Shown: positions 1-12,628, counted from the stretch's first letter. The stretch: 64,000 nt of DNA from Amphibalanus amphitrite (GCF_019059575.1 NW_024882945.1:95670-159669), one strand, 5' to 3'. The notes: a model not told the origin generated them from the letters alone. Translations and numbers: made by a program.

Positions 1-580
1 TTAGCTGAAAATCGGTGTACGTTCAGTGTCTCAGGGGCAGACAAACAAGCCGCTATGTGTTCCTAGCCATCGTGGCTGTGAAGAGTATGCGTTTCGTTTA
101 CGATTCGCCAAACAATGCATAATACATTTGCTCGTTGAAAAAAAAGATCATCTAGTTAATTGAAGTATTCGGTGATATGAAAAGGCTGTGGCATTTATTA
201 TTTAGTTTCCTCAGGTTGAGATAATTTAGATCCAGTGTTATGTTCCTTTGCGGCATTGTGTTCGGTATGTTGTCCTCGTTTGCAAAATATCTCATGTCTG
301 ATCAGTCACTATTCCGGTTTATACTACCCGCTTCCGTAATAGACGTATTCCAGACGACAGTGGCATTAATATACAAAGATGGACTCGTTTTAAGTTTTTT
401 AGTCTAAAAATAACGTATTCCTGTTTAGGTCTTCGTTGTCAATTGCCACGAGTGGATTAAATTGTTACTCGTAGGGAAAGAGCCCTGCTCCAATACTGAG
501 AAATGTTTGTGTCAAATGTGGAAAGAAACAAGTATTCATGGGGACTGTGATTTTGGGCGTTTACCTACCGTTTCCGAATC
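1..580. other. Unassigned sequence, nothing recognised
   Basis: No convincing coding frame, RNA gene or repeat is visible here. Short open frames are what chance would give. Confidence 0.5.
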
Positions 581-590
581 GCCACGACCA

Positions 591-738
591 GTACCTAGCG
601 GCGGAATACCCTCAATTAAGGGGGGCACTGTCGACTTTTGATCCCATTCTTTCCATGCAACGCCCATAGGGCTAATGTTAAAATGCCAAAATCAAAGGGG
701 CACGGTTCCCCGGTGCCCTCCCCGTTCCGCCGCCTATG
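591..738 (-). mobile_element. MITE family A, copy 1 (MULE-like)
   Basis: This is a roughly 148-bp non-autonomous inverted-repeat element. Its ends read tagcggcggaa and, reverse-complemented, taggcggcggaac. A direct repeat gccacgacca lies immediately outside both ends (581-590 and 739-748), which I read as a 10-bp target-site duplication. The interior matches the element at 39212-39370 in reverse orientation almost base for base, including the core ttaacattagccctatgggc read on the minus strand. A 9-10-bp duplication fits Mutator-like elements. No protein is encoded, so movement would need a transposase from elsewhere. Confidence 0.75.
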
Positions 739-748
739 GCCACGACCA

Positions 749-2029
749 TGGTGGCGACTGGCGATACCCGAGTACCTACAACCAGGCACATAGCCAATGG
801 AGGGACGACAGGGTCAGCCGTCTCTCCCTGGAGATGGACCACTTTTATTTTATTTTTTATTTTTTTTGTAACTGAAAATGTGGGCCCCTCCCGAAAAATA
901 GTGGGCCGAATCCGGGGACTTTTCGGGTTTTGGTGGGGGTATACCCTGGACTCCGGCAAACTACAACCCCAATGAAAAACAAAAAGTTCCACCTCTGAGA
1001 GTACCAGCCACACTACCAACGTCCAGAGGCGAGTTTGTTTATGTCCTGGGGATCCCGCCGGGTATCGAGCGCAAACAGCCTCGTGAGCAGTAGCCTCGGA
1101 GGAGAGGTGCAAACGAAACAGTTATACATACCTACCTACTTGACCACCGGGTGGTCACTGGGTCTGTACATATACATCATATCCACTATAACCATATTGC
1201 CTATCCCCCTATTGCCTATCCCTTTTCACTTTTGCCTATCCCCTATTGCCTATCACCCTATAGCCGCAATTGGGCCTTTTACGTGGGTCCCTAGCCCTAA
1301 AACGGGTCTTTCTAAGTAGACCCATTGGGCTCAAGTGATTTTCCATACTGTCCTCTGGTCTTTCACGTAGCACCACTGACTACCACAAGGGTTTCTCTTG
1401 CAGAACAGGTACAGGTCTCGCGGGTTTTAGCGGTAGGTTTTGCACCTAGAAAATTTAGTGTACTTCAGGCTATATCTTCGCCGTCTTAAGCTTTTAAGTG
1501 TTGAAGATGCGATCGACTTGTTGGTTCACAAGCCGGCCATGATCGTGTAAAATGGCTTCATCGTAGATCGATTGGTTTCTGAGATATAACCGGAAATGTA
1601 AAAGTGCAAAACCTGCCGCTTAATCTCGCTAGACCTGTACCTAAGCGTTCGACAGGCCCACCCACTGTGTGGTCCCCTAATGTGCCGAATTGCCCGCCCC
1701 CACCTGAGTCTGACAGCTGTCACAACGTGTCGGGCCGCCACACTAAAGGTCAATTACATAACGCACTGAAATCATTTCATGGGGACAGTCCGCTAACTGT
1801 TCAATATTGCCGGGGAGAGAAACTTGCTTGCACATCGAATAGGATTACATACAAGAGCCGGCCAGCCGTTTTCAGTGTGAAATCACATGCATCTTTCTAA
1901 AATGAGTGTTAATCTGTTTCTGATAGAAATGAGTTGTAACAAAATTTGGAATTCGTCTCCAGGTATGGCATGGAGTTGTTAACCCTACCCTCAGTGTATT
2001 TGGCCCTCCTCACAGTCAGATGCCGCAAA
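749..2029. other. Unassigned sequence with small simple repeats
   Basis: A T-rich tract lies at 843-870. An imperfect repeat built on tattgcctatcccc spans about 1192-1260. Reading frames of 70-140 codons occur on both strands, but they overlap each other and show no recognisable domain. I see no gene. Confidence 0.45.
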
Positions 2030-2293
2030 CTGACCTCGACCCAACCCTTGACCTTGACCCTACCCACACTGAGCTTGACCCTACCAATACAGACCTTAAA
2101 GTCATCCCATACTGACCTTAACCCTCCCAAAACTGAGCTTGCCCACCCCGACTAACCTTGACCTAACTTTGTCCTTGTTGTTTGTTTGTTTGTTGGGGGG
2201 TTAGAGGCGCGCCAACTGCGAGGTCATTTTGCGCCCATCAGCTTTGACCTTGACCCCGCCCCACACTGACCTTGACCCCGCCCCACACTGATC
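2030..2293. repeat. GACCTT-type minisatellite, left part
   Basis: This is a degenerate array of about 20-bp units around ctgaccttgaccc with variants such as ctgagcttgaccctacc. The array resumes at 3204 after the inserted element at 2298-3199. A roughly 40-bp stretch containing cctcccaaaactga and ccaccccgactaaccttgac occurs on both sides (about 2121-2162 and 3240-3283), so this was one array before the insertion, or the stretch is one of its units. Confidence 0.8.
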
Positions 2294-2297
2294 TTAA

Positions 2298-3199
2298 CCC
2301 TCGCATGTGTAGGGGGGGTCGGATGGACCCCCCCCCCATGGTTTTTCGCGAATAACTCGCGTAAAAAGCGGCCGATCGCGACGAAACTTTCAGTACCCTC
2401 GCATTGATCAATTTGACACCTACCCTGAAAATTTTATGACCCTGACCCAAATGACCTTTGACCTGTGACCTCTTTTCCGAGACCATGTTTGGCCGGAATC
2501 GCGATTCGGCGTACGTCGGCTCGCATTAGCCGCGCGTTTGCAAGCTTTTCGTGGTTTCAAACGTTCAAACATGTGATTTGACGTTGCTCCCATGCATTAG
2601 GGTGGGTGTCAAGGTCACCTGAAGGTCAGGTCAGGTCATTGACCTTTGGTGACCTCGGGTGACCTCGGTTCACTTTTTCGAGTTTTACATGTTTCTAGGC
2701 TAGTTTTTGGAGCTGAATTCGAATTTAGTAACCATTTGAACATTTACGAAGTAGTTTTGGTGCCTTCGTAACATGTTACGAAGCTGTCAGAGGCGGTTGA
2801 CACGTACTACGAATACCCGTCACGACGCCTACTGGTTGACCTGACCTGACCTGACCCGACCTGGTCTAAATGCTTAAAGACATCATCTGTGATCAAAACT
2901 AACACGATATTCGTGATCGGCACCCCGAAAAACCCCTTAGCAGCCACACTTTACGACTTTCTAATAGGTCCCGATTTTCCCGACTTTGGGTCATTGACCT
3001 GACCTGGAAGGTCAACCAATGACCTAGGACCTTAAAATTGGGTATCATCGGCTTCCTCTCGTGACGGGCAACACGCTCGTTTTTTTCCGCGAAGCTCTAG
3101 CTCGATCAGGGGCCAAACGGCAAGGGGGGGGGGTCCAACCGACCCCCCCCCCCCCCCCCTACACATTAGAAGCTGGAAAACGCCGCACACATGCGAGGG
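2298..3199 (+). mobile_element. TTAA-flanked non-autonomous element, copy 1 (piggyBac-like)
   Basis: The 902-bp element lies between two TTAA tetranucleotides (2294-2297 and 3200-3203). It begins ccctcgcatgtgt and ends with the exact inverse, acacatgcgaggg, a perfect 13-bp terminal inverted repeat. TTAA duplication with CCC..GGG ends is the piggyBac signature. Just inside each end lie runs of G or C (about 2311 and 2328; 3124-3134 and 3145-3160). The interior holds GGTCA/TGACC-rich motifs but no transposase frame. The element at 28662-29607 is the same family in the opposite orientation. It sits inside a minisatellite. Confidence 0.8.
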
Positions 3200-3203
3200 T
3201 TAA

Positions 3204-3494
3204 CCCAGCTTTGACCTTGGCCCAACTTTGACCTTGACCCCTCCCAAAACTGAACTTACCCACCCCGACTAACCTTGACCCCACCCCTACTGACCTTGAC
3301 CCCACCCCTACTGACCTTGACCCCGGCCTCTACTGACCTTGACCCCACCCCTACTGACCTTGACCCCACCCCTACTGACCCTCACCCCGCCCCACACTGA
3401 CCTTGACCCCGTCCCACACTGACCTTGACCCCACCCCTACTGACCTTGACCCCACCCCTACTAACCCTGACCCCACCCCTACTGACCTTGACGG
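3204..3494. repeat. GACCTT-type minisatellite, right part
   Basis: The array continues with a cleaner unit close to cccctactgaccttgaccc, about 20 bp, from roughly 3280 to 3490. Open frames on both strands here are by-products of a repeat with few stop codons. Confidence 0.85.
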
Positions 3495-3624
3495 TTGGGA
3501 AGGAGCGTCGATCTGCCCCGCTCCGTCCGGCCAGCTGGCCGTGGGTGCCGCCGAGTTCCGATTCATATCGGAACCTGAACCGCTCCTGGGGCTGCTCGAC
3601 GATCTTCAGCTGCGGACCACCCAT

Positions 3625-4240
3625 GTGGAGACCTGTGGACACGAGGTGGAGAAAGTGTTAGACCTGTGGACACAAGGTGGAGAGAGTGTTAGATGTGGAC
3701 AGTGGTGGAGAGAGTGTTAGATGTGGACACAATGTGGAGAGTGTTAGATGTGGACACTGGTGGAGAGAGTGTTAGATGTGGACACAAGGTGGAGAGAGTG
3801 GTAGATGTGGACACAAGGTGGAGAGAAGGTTAGATGTGGACACAAGGTGGAGAGAGTGTTAGATGTGGATACTGGTGGAGAGAGTGTTAAATGTGGATAC
3901 TGGTGGAGAGAGTGTTAGACCTGTGGACAGGCGGTGGAGAGAGTGTTAGATGTGGATACTGGTGGAGAGAGTGTTAGATGTGGACACAAGGTGGAGAGAG
4001 TGTTATATGTGGACACTGGTGGAGAGTGTTAGATGTGGAGAGAGTGTTAGATGTTGACACTGGTGGATAGTGTTAGCTGTTGACACAAGGTGGAGAGAGT
4101 GTTAGATGTGGACACAAAGTGGAGAGAGTGTTAGATGTAGTCACTGGGTGCACATTTCACACAATCCTAGATGTGCAATTTGGACAGAATGTTAGATGTG
4201 GCCTGCATGGACACAGCGTGGACAGAATTTTATATGTGAA
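3625..4240. repeat. 29-bp minisatellite (gtggacacaaggtggagaga)
   Basis: Up to about 17 tandem units close to 29 bp contain gtggacacaaggtggagaga followed by gtgttagat, with ggacactggtgg variants that shorten some units. Units decay towards 4240. No coding role is visible. Confidence 0.9.
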
Positions 4241-4476
4241 CTGTTGGCAGGGAATGGTTGTGTGGTTGCCAAGGTAAAGAACTAAGAACACGGAAATAAA
4301 TTTTGCCTAGGTCCACCTACGTCATAAGCTTGTTGGTGTGAAAAGCATCCTTCAGCAAGGAAGTGCAGCGTAAAACAACCCGTAAAACTGCGTATTTAAA
4401 ACAAAGGCGCGAATAGGCAGCCCTGAGGAACCCCTTCAATCCACACTCGTCCAACGCGGCACCTGCACCCACTCTG

Positions 4477-4616
4477 CGGACCCCTACCCGACCGCTGGGG
4501 AACGCCGGGACATCGGGCACTGTTCGGGCCTCTGGAGACACAGTCGGACCCCTATACCAGACCGCTGGGGAACGCCGGGACATCGGGCACTGTTCGGGCC
4601 TCTAGGGATACAGCCG
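4477..4616. repeat. Tandem duplication of about 70 bp
   Basis: Two adjacent copies share cggaccccta, then accgctggggaacgccggga and tgttcgggcctct. The copies start near 4477 and 4545. They differ by a few bases and a 2-bp indel. Confidence 0.85.
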
Positions 4617-5261
4617 AAATAATGCAGCCGCAGCGACACTGAATAATGGATGGAGCAGTGAGGTCGGACCACAGAAGGTCACCGAACTGAGGAAGTTAGA
4701 GCGACACACTGCGAAACTAGCTGGCATCGTCAGCAGCGTCCCAAAATTATATTTCAGCTTGGGTGTCGGAGGGGAATATTCGTCACTAGAAAGAGGGCTG
4801 AGAGTGGAAAAATGCCAGTCAGAAAGGCACAAAAAAGAGCGGAAACAGGGATCAACAATGTATTTGTGAATGTTGAAGGATGTGGGAGTTGCTTTATAAG
4901 ATAATTGAATCGAAAATGGAGGGAGGTAAAAGGTACCCACAGATGCTCTTTATTTGTAAAATAGGGAGTGAAAAATTGCTCTGGAAAGTTAGAGGTGGGA
5001 GCGGAAAATTATTTTGATTTGGATGTCATTTCCCACCCAAACTGGCAAATTTTGGGACATTATTCGTCAGCCGACAGAGCGGGCCATTTGAGTAACCGGG
5101 GCACGTGAATTTGAATCGGTTTTCAGCGATGGAACTTAAATATTAACGAATATTCTGGCGAGCATTAGTCGATGCAATGACAGTGCATTACAAACTGCAT
5201 TACATTGTAGTTAACTATCCCCAAATCAATGCCTTTCATTTTTTCACCTTCTCCGTCTCTT
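4617..5261. other. Unassigned sequence
   Basis: Open frames of up to 112 codons exist on the minus strand but show no recognisable domain or splice context. Nothing else is seen. Confidence 0.4.
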
Positions 5262-5480
5262 GTACAGTCTGTCTTAAAAGTACCGCGGAAAGTAACGGTG
5301 GATCCATCAAGCCTGACCGAGGAAGGACTATTAAATTTGAGTTACCGAAGCAATGGACATCCTCGTAAATTCCCCAATTGTCAATTGGTTCGGTGACTTT
5401 CAAATTATAGCAGGCCCTTCCTCGGTCAGGCTCGATGGATCCATCCTCACTTTCCGCGGTACTTTTAAGACAGACTATAC
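5262..5480. mobile_element. Long-TIR MITE family F, copy 1
   Basis: This is a 219-bp near-palindrome. The left arm carries cttaaaagtaccgcggaaag, then ggatccatcaagcctgaccg; the right arm carries the inverse (ctcggtcagg, gatggatcca, tccgcggtacttttaag). Arms are roughly 90 bp. The shared gtcaattggttcggtg region ties it to the element at 42587-42782. The ends abut TA dinucleotides, which would fit Tc1/mariner-type insertion, although the duplication itself cannot be proven. No coding capacity. Confidence 0.75.
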
Positions 5481-6671
5481 AGCCCCCTACACCAACGCAC
5501 CCGGTAATTCCCAGCAATGACTCAGAGGTCACATGAACGGGTATTTAAATCAGCAGACAGCAGGCCACCCTGCATACCAAACAGTGAGCTGCCCAGCCGT
5601 GACGACCTGACGACACAGCGCGGGGCCCGGACCCTCAGGTCAGAGCCACTCATAAAGTCGAGTTTCGCCGCGGGCGCGGTGCCGGACTTGGGTCATGTGT
5701 ATCTGGGGTAACTAGTCTAACAATCATAATCATAGTCATAACAATCATAAGAAAGAACGGAGTTGAGCGCATTTATCAATTCGCACGTGTTTTGGTCACT
5801 GGAAATGCACGGTTCGGAGAAAATTTGTGTGAAAACCGTGAGAAAAATGTTTTCGGAAGTATTTGTGGCAATGTCAAGGCACGTGCAACAACGGCGGTTG
5901 CGCTTTACATCCGTTCTTTCTTAGGTTTGTCAGACTATAGGTTGATTTTTCCATTCCAATCAATGAAACCACTAGCTAACTTCAACTTTCCTTTTAAAAT
6001 ATTCCATACCTACTAATCCAGAAGCATTCTAAAGAAAGGTAAGTCCCCTTGGGACCATGGTGTCATATCGATCAAGAGCCCATAATTCTAAGGTGACTGT
6101 CACGGCGGTTTTCGTCAACGCTCACTTGTAACACAAATAAATAACGCTCCGAAGTCATTGGAAAGTTGAGCGCCGGTCTCTAACTGAATGTAATGAGTAC
6201 ATTAGGGGAGTCCCCAGGATCCCAGAAGCCTGGGAGAGTCTCAGCTGCGAGCAGTAGTCTACCTGATTTACAGTGAAAGAAACATGTGTCCATTACTACA
6301 AAAAAAGCCACATCGAATCACGACGACTCAAAAAACGAGCGACAATGAGCCAGAACGAGCCAAAGTGAGCCAAACCCGTACCAAGCCCATACAAAACCGT
6401 GTAAACACATCTGAAAACCGGAGTAGCCGAAAACGTGCGATCCATGAGCCAGGTAGCACTCAATCAGTCTTCAAAGAAAGCATCCTCCCAGACTTCTGAA
6501 GGAATTCGCAAAGCTAAAGACTAAAAGATGTTTCCAGTTCCGCTGTCTTTGTGTACAGATTGGTCATTCTACCAACGTATCCCTCGTGACGCCCAATGTA
6601 CACTAACAATGGACTGACGTTTTAGGCTGTACTCCGGCTACATTGGTTTTTAGAACCCCAATCATGTTCGT
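5481..6671. other. Unassigned sequence
   Basis: A short imperfect repeat of aacaatcataatcatag lies near 5715-5755 and a run of gagcca-containing short repeats near 6335-6390. No gene, RNA or element was recognised. Confidence 0.4.
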
Positions 6672-6842
6672 GAAAACTCTCTGAAACCGGGTTCTGCAAA
6701 CCGCTGCTCCGGAGCAAAACTCTCGAACCGGGTTCTGCAAACCGCTGCTCCGGAGCAAAACTCTCTGGATCCGGGTTCTGCAAACCCCGGCTCCGGAGCA
6801 AAACTCTCTGGAAACGGGTTCTGCAAACCCCGACTCCGAAGC
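6672..6842. repeat. 43-bp tandem repeat, four copies
   Basis: The unit contains gggttctgcaaacc and tccggagcaaaactctc. Copies of gggttctg start at about 6689, 6730, 6773 and 6816, a 41-43-bp period. The minus-strand frames across it are repetitive and lack domain features. Confidence 0.9.
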
Positions 6843-7290
6843 ATCTTCAACGAAAACAAATGGGACGACACACCACCTCAGGCAGTGGGGAGGATGGTGC
6901 AACGCCATTCACAGTATTCAGGTCAGGCGCCTGTGCAATTTGATCGTGATGGTGGCCAACATCGAAAATGCTGTGGTAGCTCCGAATGATAAAAAGTAAA
7001 TATCGGCATAATGCACTTTTTGTAACTTGTAGAGCTCCTAAAAGTCCAACATATGTGACGAAAGAAAAAGGAATATTGCATACAAATGTATCTATCCGAT
7101 ACCTATCAAACCTATACCTATCCGATAGCAACGGTCAGTAGATACCACCCACAGACCTTACACAATACTCCATCACCAAAATTAATCTAAAAACTTCCAC
7201 CGAACTTAGTCACACCGTTCAACAAGTTGCTATCATATCAGTATCAGGCAAACATGCCCGTCCCCCTCATCTCCAGCCTCTATACCGCAG
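6843..7290. other. Unassigned sequence
   Basis: No supported feature, apart from a short imperfect repeat of ctatccgatacctatc near 7088-7130. Confidence 0.4.
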
Positions 7291-7300
7291 GTGCGACATC

Positions 7301-7450
7301 AGTGGCGGATCCAGGGGGGGGGGCAAAATGGGCAGTTGCCCCTCCCAAACGGCATAATTTTAACATTACGCCTATGGACGAGGCATGGAAAGAATCGATA
7401 AATTGTTATGGTTTGTCCCCCTCCCAAAACTCTGAGCTGGATCCGCCACT
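7301..7450 (+). mobile_element. MITE family A, diverged copy (perfect 14-bp TIRs)
   Basis: The 150-bp element has perfect 14-bp terminal inverted repeats, agtggcggatccag and ctggatccgccact. It is flanked by gtgcgacatc (7291-7300) and gtgtgacatc (7451-7460), a 10-bp target duplication with one mismatch. Its centre (aattttaacatta, cctatgg, gcatggaaagaat) aligns with the core of the elements at 591 and 39212, although the outer parts differ. A 225-codon open frame from 7227 runs through the whole element and is therefore unlikely to be a gene. Confidence 0.8.
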
Positions 7451-7460
7451 GTGTGACATC

Positions 7461-9114
7461 CTCCCCTCTTATCGCGGTCCCGGTGCTGATAGCCCCAATC
7501 CCCTCAGAGCTGATAGTGGTTCTGTCGTGCCCCCAGAGCCCGGGCCAGAGCCTGGTTTTGGTCGGGCCAGAGTCTGGTTTTCCCCAGCTACACTTTACGA
7601 TGGCACGGTAGAATGGCCCGGGCTAACGGCGCCTCATAGCCATGGGGAACCACTGTGGGGAATGGTGGGGACGGAGGAAACTATGCAGAACATCGAAATA
7701 TGCTACCTGATAGTAATGTTTAGCATTAAAAGTCGACGTAATTTCACATCTATACAGAGATATCAGAGAGTTATAAAAGACACACGTCACGCCAATATCC
7801 AAATGAAAGATTGGTCGCCATTGGTTCGACAATGGCTGGCGAATGCAAGAACAATGATGAGAATGTATAGGTACGTCGCACAACTTGCGATAATTGAAGC
7901 TTGATAAAATTCAATACAATTAGGAGTACGCTTCAACGCTGTTCTTTAGTTACAGTAGCAACAGTAACTGTACTATTAAATCCCAAATAAATATTTCAGT
8001 TGAAATGATCGAATGAATGAGAGCACTGATCAAATGATAATGCTGTATCAAATGTACCCAAGCAGCATCAAAAGATGGAACAAATAATGGAATAAGTTAA
8101 ATAAAGGCCAGCAAAAAGAACAACGAATGCCAAACATATCGCTCATCTCATGCACCAAACACAGCCCCAAGTGGACTACCCTGGGATACCCCATCCCAAC
8201 TACAACTCCGCCCCATCGATCATCCCTGGCACCTAATTACAATAAGTAGTGTCTGTCTCCAGTTCCAAGGCCAAGGAACGTCACAACGCTAGCAGAATTT
8301 CCCCGGCGGTACTTCAACTGAACGACACATGACGCGAAGGCCGAACAAATTGTATGCAGCAGCGGGGCGCTGTCATAATCGATAAATTGACTGTTGTTAG
8401 GGGCTGAAGTGCAAATCGATCTATAATATGGACTGTAAATCGATCTAACTAGTGTTGTAGAATAAAAAGAGAGGGGAAATATTTTGCGAAAAGGTCAACA
8501 ATAAAGGAATGAACTAAAGCAGACCATCACAGCAACTGCGCAGCAAGTGTTAAGAAGAACAAGTCCTGAAACCTCGACAGCATGCCGTCCTCCGCAGCAG
8601 TCTTCTTTAGACCCCGTCATGAATGAATATGCGATGTCAATAGTGATTTCGGGTTTGAGAGCCACCTGAAAACTATGATCATATCTACCTCTTAGCGCGA
8701 TTGTACAATGAAGTCATCTGCTTCCATCAGCGCAGTTTAGCTTCGTATGAACGACAGAAATGTGATGAATCAGAGAAGCACAATTACCAATGACGAACTC
8801 CTTCCAAGAGTTTTCCGCCGCCGCACGATTGGCTCAGCTTGGTAATAATAATCAAAATAGCCGTCGAAGTCTGTTGTCCAGTGACTGATGTGCCACTGGT
8901 ATATCATTATAATTTTTGTTTTGTTACTGGTCATCTGATCCTTTATCATTTTACTGCGTTGCGGACCTTTCATAAACAAATTGGAAACAAACTTTTCTAT
9001 AATGTACACTGAAATGTAATAAAGAGAGAAAAGCATTATATGGATGCTTCCTAATGCACAGATATCATTCAACTACGAGCGCGATGTCACATACCACAGA
9101 TACTGGGGCACTGC
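7461..9114. other. Unassigned sequence with one hAT-type TIR fragment
   Basis: At about 8654-8670 the string gtttgagagccacctg matches the inverse of the hAT-type terminus seen at 22176-22245. A partner end was not found. The rest shows no gene or repeat. Confidence 0.4.
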
Positions 9115-9250
9115 TGCGGAGTGGTCCCCGGAGGCGGTCCGCGGACCAGACGCGGTCCTGCTGCGGTCCACGGTCTCCGGACGAACCACGGTCTCCCCGG
9201 ACCATGGTCCGGCGCCGTACGGGGACCACGGTCCGGTCCGGGGGGAGCGA
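9115..9250. repeat. GGTCC/GGACC-rich low-complexity block
   Basis: About 135 bp are built almost entirely from ggtcc, ggacc, ccacggtc and ccgg words, with many short self-complementary stretches such as ggtccgcggacc. It stands out from its AT-richer surroundings. It stays open in several frames on both strands, as expected from such sequence. Confidence 0.6.
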
Positions 9251-10965
9251 GACGCCGCGACATCCACCCGCCCGCAGAGAGATGCATGTCGTATGAGGGC
9301 TGCCGCCAGTGAGGAGCTTCCTTATTCTGATAGAGATCCAAGATCTTCACCGGAGTGGTTTCAAGTCCGCTGCAGAGCCTTGATATCGCAGCAGTGTACT
9401 CGCTTCACGCGCTCAACTTATCAGCGTCCCGTTGCAATGAACCATCCGGTAGCTGCAGTCTTGTCCACAAGTTGTTCGCTTATCAAATATTATTTCTCCT
9501 TTATTAGAATAAGTAGGATTTTCCAGACATCCATGCAGAGAAAGTCCACTATCCCGCGTTGATCCACTCCGGTTTTTCTTCCTTCTCCTTTACTTTTTCC
9601 TGTTTATGTCACAGACATTCATCAAAGCCATGTTCAGCCCCTTTCTTTTTCTTCTTCACCCCCGTCAACAACCTCCCATCTTCATTCACCTCCTTACTTG
9701 CCGTTCCTTCAATAGTTCCGACGTTTTACCACATCCACCACCACCAATGGTCCACATTCCAATTACCAATTACAATTCCAATTGCCAGCTCCAAGGTCCC
9801 GCTTTTACCACTGCTGATAGGTATAGCACCAAGGCACCATACCAGCACCAATTGTCTTAGCGTTCACGTCTACCGTCACATAGTTCAACAGCATTCACCT
9901 CCACACGTGCAGCAGAGTCCGTGCTGAACCGTCGCTAACTGTCCAGCGTTCAGCACTGTCTGAACAGAGCTGTCACCCGACACATCCCACCTGTCAATTA
10001 CCGCCGGAAAGGTCATCAGGTCACGCGTCAGGTCACGCGGGCCGGGCAGCAGAGCGGCCTGCAGTCCCCGCGGCCTGTCACGTGCCTGTCAGTGGTGTAA
10101 TGTGTGTGGGACACATCCATCCCGGATAGAAACATGGAAATAAACGTGTCGCTGTAAAATGACGACGATGGTTTAAATAGTTGTAGAAATGTGATGGTAA
10201 AGAGCTAGCGGACGGTGTGTATTGTCGTAAATGAAGCACTGTTGGAATGTTTATGATTATTTTCAAATCAATGCTGACAATCTTGTCTACTGTCTAGATT
10301 CATGCCAACCACATAAAAAACTTCAAGGCCTTAGTCATATAAATTTGAAGTTATATTTCTCTTTGTTCAGTTTTTACGAAAATAATCACATTCAGCTTAC
10401 GGAATCTGTTATTCTACTGAAGGCAGTGATCATTTCCAGTTCAAATAAACCACGATCATGTTCTCAATTCTCATTTGTGACGTAATACGCTGAAGCAACG
10501 CATCCAATCCCGAACACGGACCTAAACCTAAGCCTAGGTGTAAGCCTAAGGCCCAGCCTATGCTTAAGGTCGGTAGGGGGGCTCCTTGAGGTAGGATGAG
10601 CCGGATTAGCGGGATTGATCTGATCTGATCTGACTGATCGAACTGAGATACTACGGCAGACGACTATTGATCTCGATCACACAGCCTTCGCACATAGGGT
10701 TTGGAACGGCGAATGTATTGATAGGTGCTCACAGATAGCGAAAAAAATTACGAACACTTACACTGTTTGACAACAACAGGAATGGGTGTGTGATGAAAGA
10801 CATGCGTACTGTCAATCAGAAACACTACTGGAAGCAGCTGCTAGCTGGAAGCTACCACCAGGCTTGATTGTAGGCTTGCATCCTGCTCCTGAACATGTAA
10901 CTGCTCCTGACGTGTTCCTGCGTGCTCCTGACGTGCTCCATCCCTTTCCCTTGCAGTGAAATCAC
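9251..10965. other. Unassigned sequence, CT-rich on the plus strand at 9580-9760
   Basis: A pyrimidine-rich stretch is followed by ordinary sequence. Short repeats of cctaagcctagg type occur near 10525-10570, and gatct words near 10615-10635. No gene seen. Confidence 0.4.
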
Positions 10966-11056
10966 AGACCCCTCCACTGGACACGCTCCAGTCTCCAGTC
11001 TCCAGTCTCCAGTCTCCAAACTCCAGTCTCCAGACTCCAGTCTCCAGTCTCCAGCT
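10966..11056. repeat. Short tandem repeat of ccagtct
   Basis: A 7-bp unit ccagtct is repeated about ten times between 10985 and 11056, with two variant units. Confidence 0.85.
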
Positions 11057-12628
11057 GCAGCCGAGCCTGGCGCATTCCCCGCTCCACATCGGATATAAAC
11101 AAACAGCGCTGATCTGACCACATACACGTCCCCGTCACACCGCAGGGCCCAGCTGGGTGTCTGCATCGGTGTTAGAGTGGGCTATACCGGCTGATGATGA
11201 TGATGATTTGGTGTTTTAGGGCGCACCAGCAGCGAGGCTATATGACCGGGCTACCAGCTGAGCCCTCAACATGGGAAGGGTAAACGGACTGAGCTGGGCC
11301 AGGAACTTCAAAGCGGACTCAGGGGTTCGCGAATGAGATAAAAACAATACCTTGATTATGACAAGTGCGTTGTACAATGCAGAGTGCAAGAGCATGTTGC
11401 ATTTGTCAGCTCAATATTAATCAATGAATTGAGTGTACTGAAATGTATTTTATCGGTGAATTGTTGTTAATCTATTGATTATTTCATGGGTTGGTCAAAG
11501 ATGAGCTTTGACATTTTAACCATGAACGGGTACAGACTGGGCCGGTCTGTGAACCCATGAACCTGAGCAGGGCTGGACTGGAGTTTTGTGGCCCGCGGCG
11601 GACTCTGAACACTGGTTCCAAGAACACCAGTAGGGCCTCCAGTTTCTTTTCCACCCTGCCCATCCCTGTTTATGTCCCGTTACGTCGTCTTACTCCCTGT
11701 CCCATCCACCGTCCCATGTCTGCCGCCTCCTGGGGCGTATAATGACCCCCATGAGGACGCACTCCTTCAACCCCAAGAAACCGACAAACCGCTGTTACGT
11801 GTCTTCGCGTGATCATTCCGCCCGGGTAACATGTGGGGACGGTTCCGGCGTTCAGGAGCCCTCACCACACGCGATGCAGGGAATTTGGAGCCGCGCCCCT
11901 CAGCACGTGCAGTGATGTAGGAGTGGGTCCTATGGTAGGGAAAACACGGGAAATGCACAACTGATAACATGAGGAATGTTGAAAGAAAATTGATGGTGTG
12001 GTGATGATAATTATCTATTGTTCCACGGAGGTATGTACATGCCATCCCCCACGAAAAGGAACAAGCTTTAAATATAAAATGGAATTCCTGTGGATTGAAA
12101 TACGTGAAACAATATGAGAATACAATTGAACACAATGAAGTGATGATAATGAAGATAAGTTATGTTTCAGAGCGCAAGGACTACCGATAGTGCCATCAAA
12201 AGCTTCAAGAACACATTTCCGGCCAATAGCAGCAGAATCCCAGTTGTTTAATCAAACTAACTAAACTAAGACACCTCTCCCCTGCGCTCCTCTGTGCAGT
12301 GTTCCAAACGATGCCCCCCCCCCCCCTTCCCGCCTTCCCAGCCACCAGGCAGCTCCAGTGCCACATTTCATCGCCCGCGCCAAAAATACCGCGCGAACGG
12401 ACTGGGAAACCCCAGTGGACCTAGCACGGAACCCTGCAGAATCCTACCTGGGCTGAACAGACCCGGAGACGGCCGGGATCGGCGGGAGGGATTAGCTGCC
12501 GGGGATTAGCCAGCAAACCGGCTGCAGAATAGGCAGCACAACTAGTTCCTCTAGTCCCACCCCGCAGTTGCTGAGAATAGGAGCCACTTCGCCAAGGAAA
12601 GGGGATTAAATGGGGGAGCATTCATTCT
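11057..12628. other. Unassigned sequence
   Basis: Contains a short (gat)n run at 11193-11206 next to ggtgttttagggcgcaccag, a string that could be a dispersed-repeat fragment but which I could not assign. A C-run lies at about 12314-12326. Open frames are not convincing. Confidence 0.35.

Noticed and set aside
7227-7904. 225-codon plus-strand open frame
   Set aside because: It includes an entire 150-bp MITE with its TIRs and target duplication, and shows no domain.
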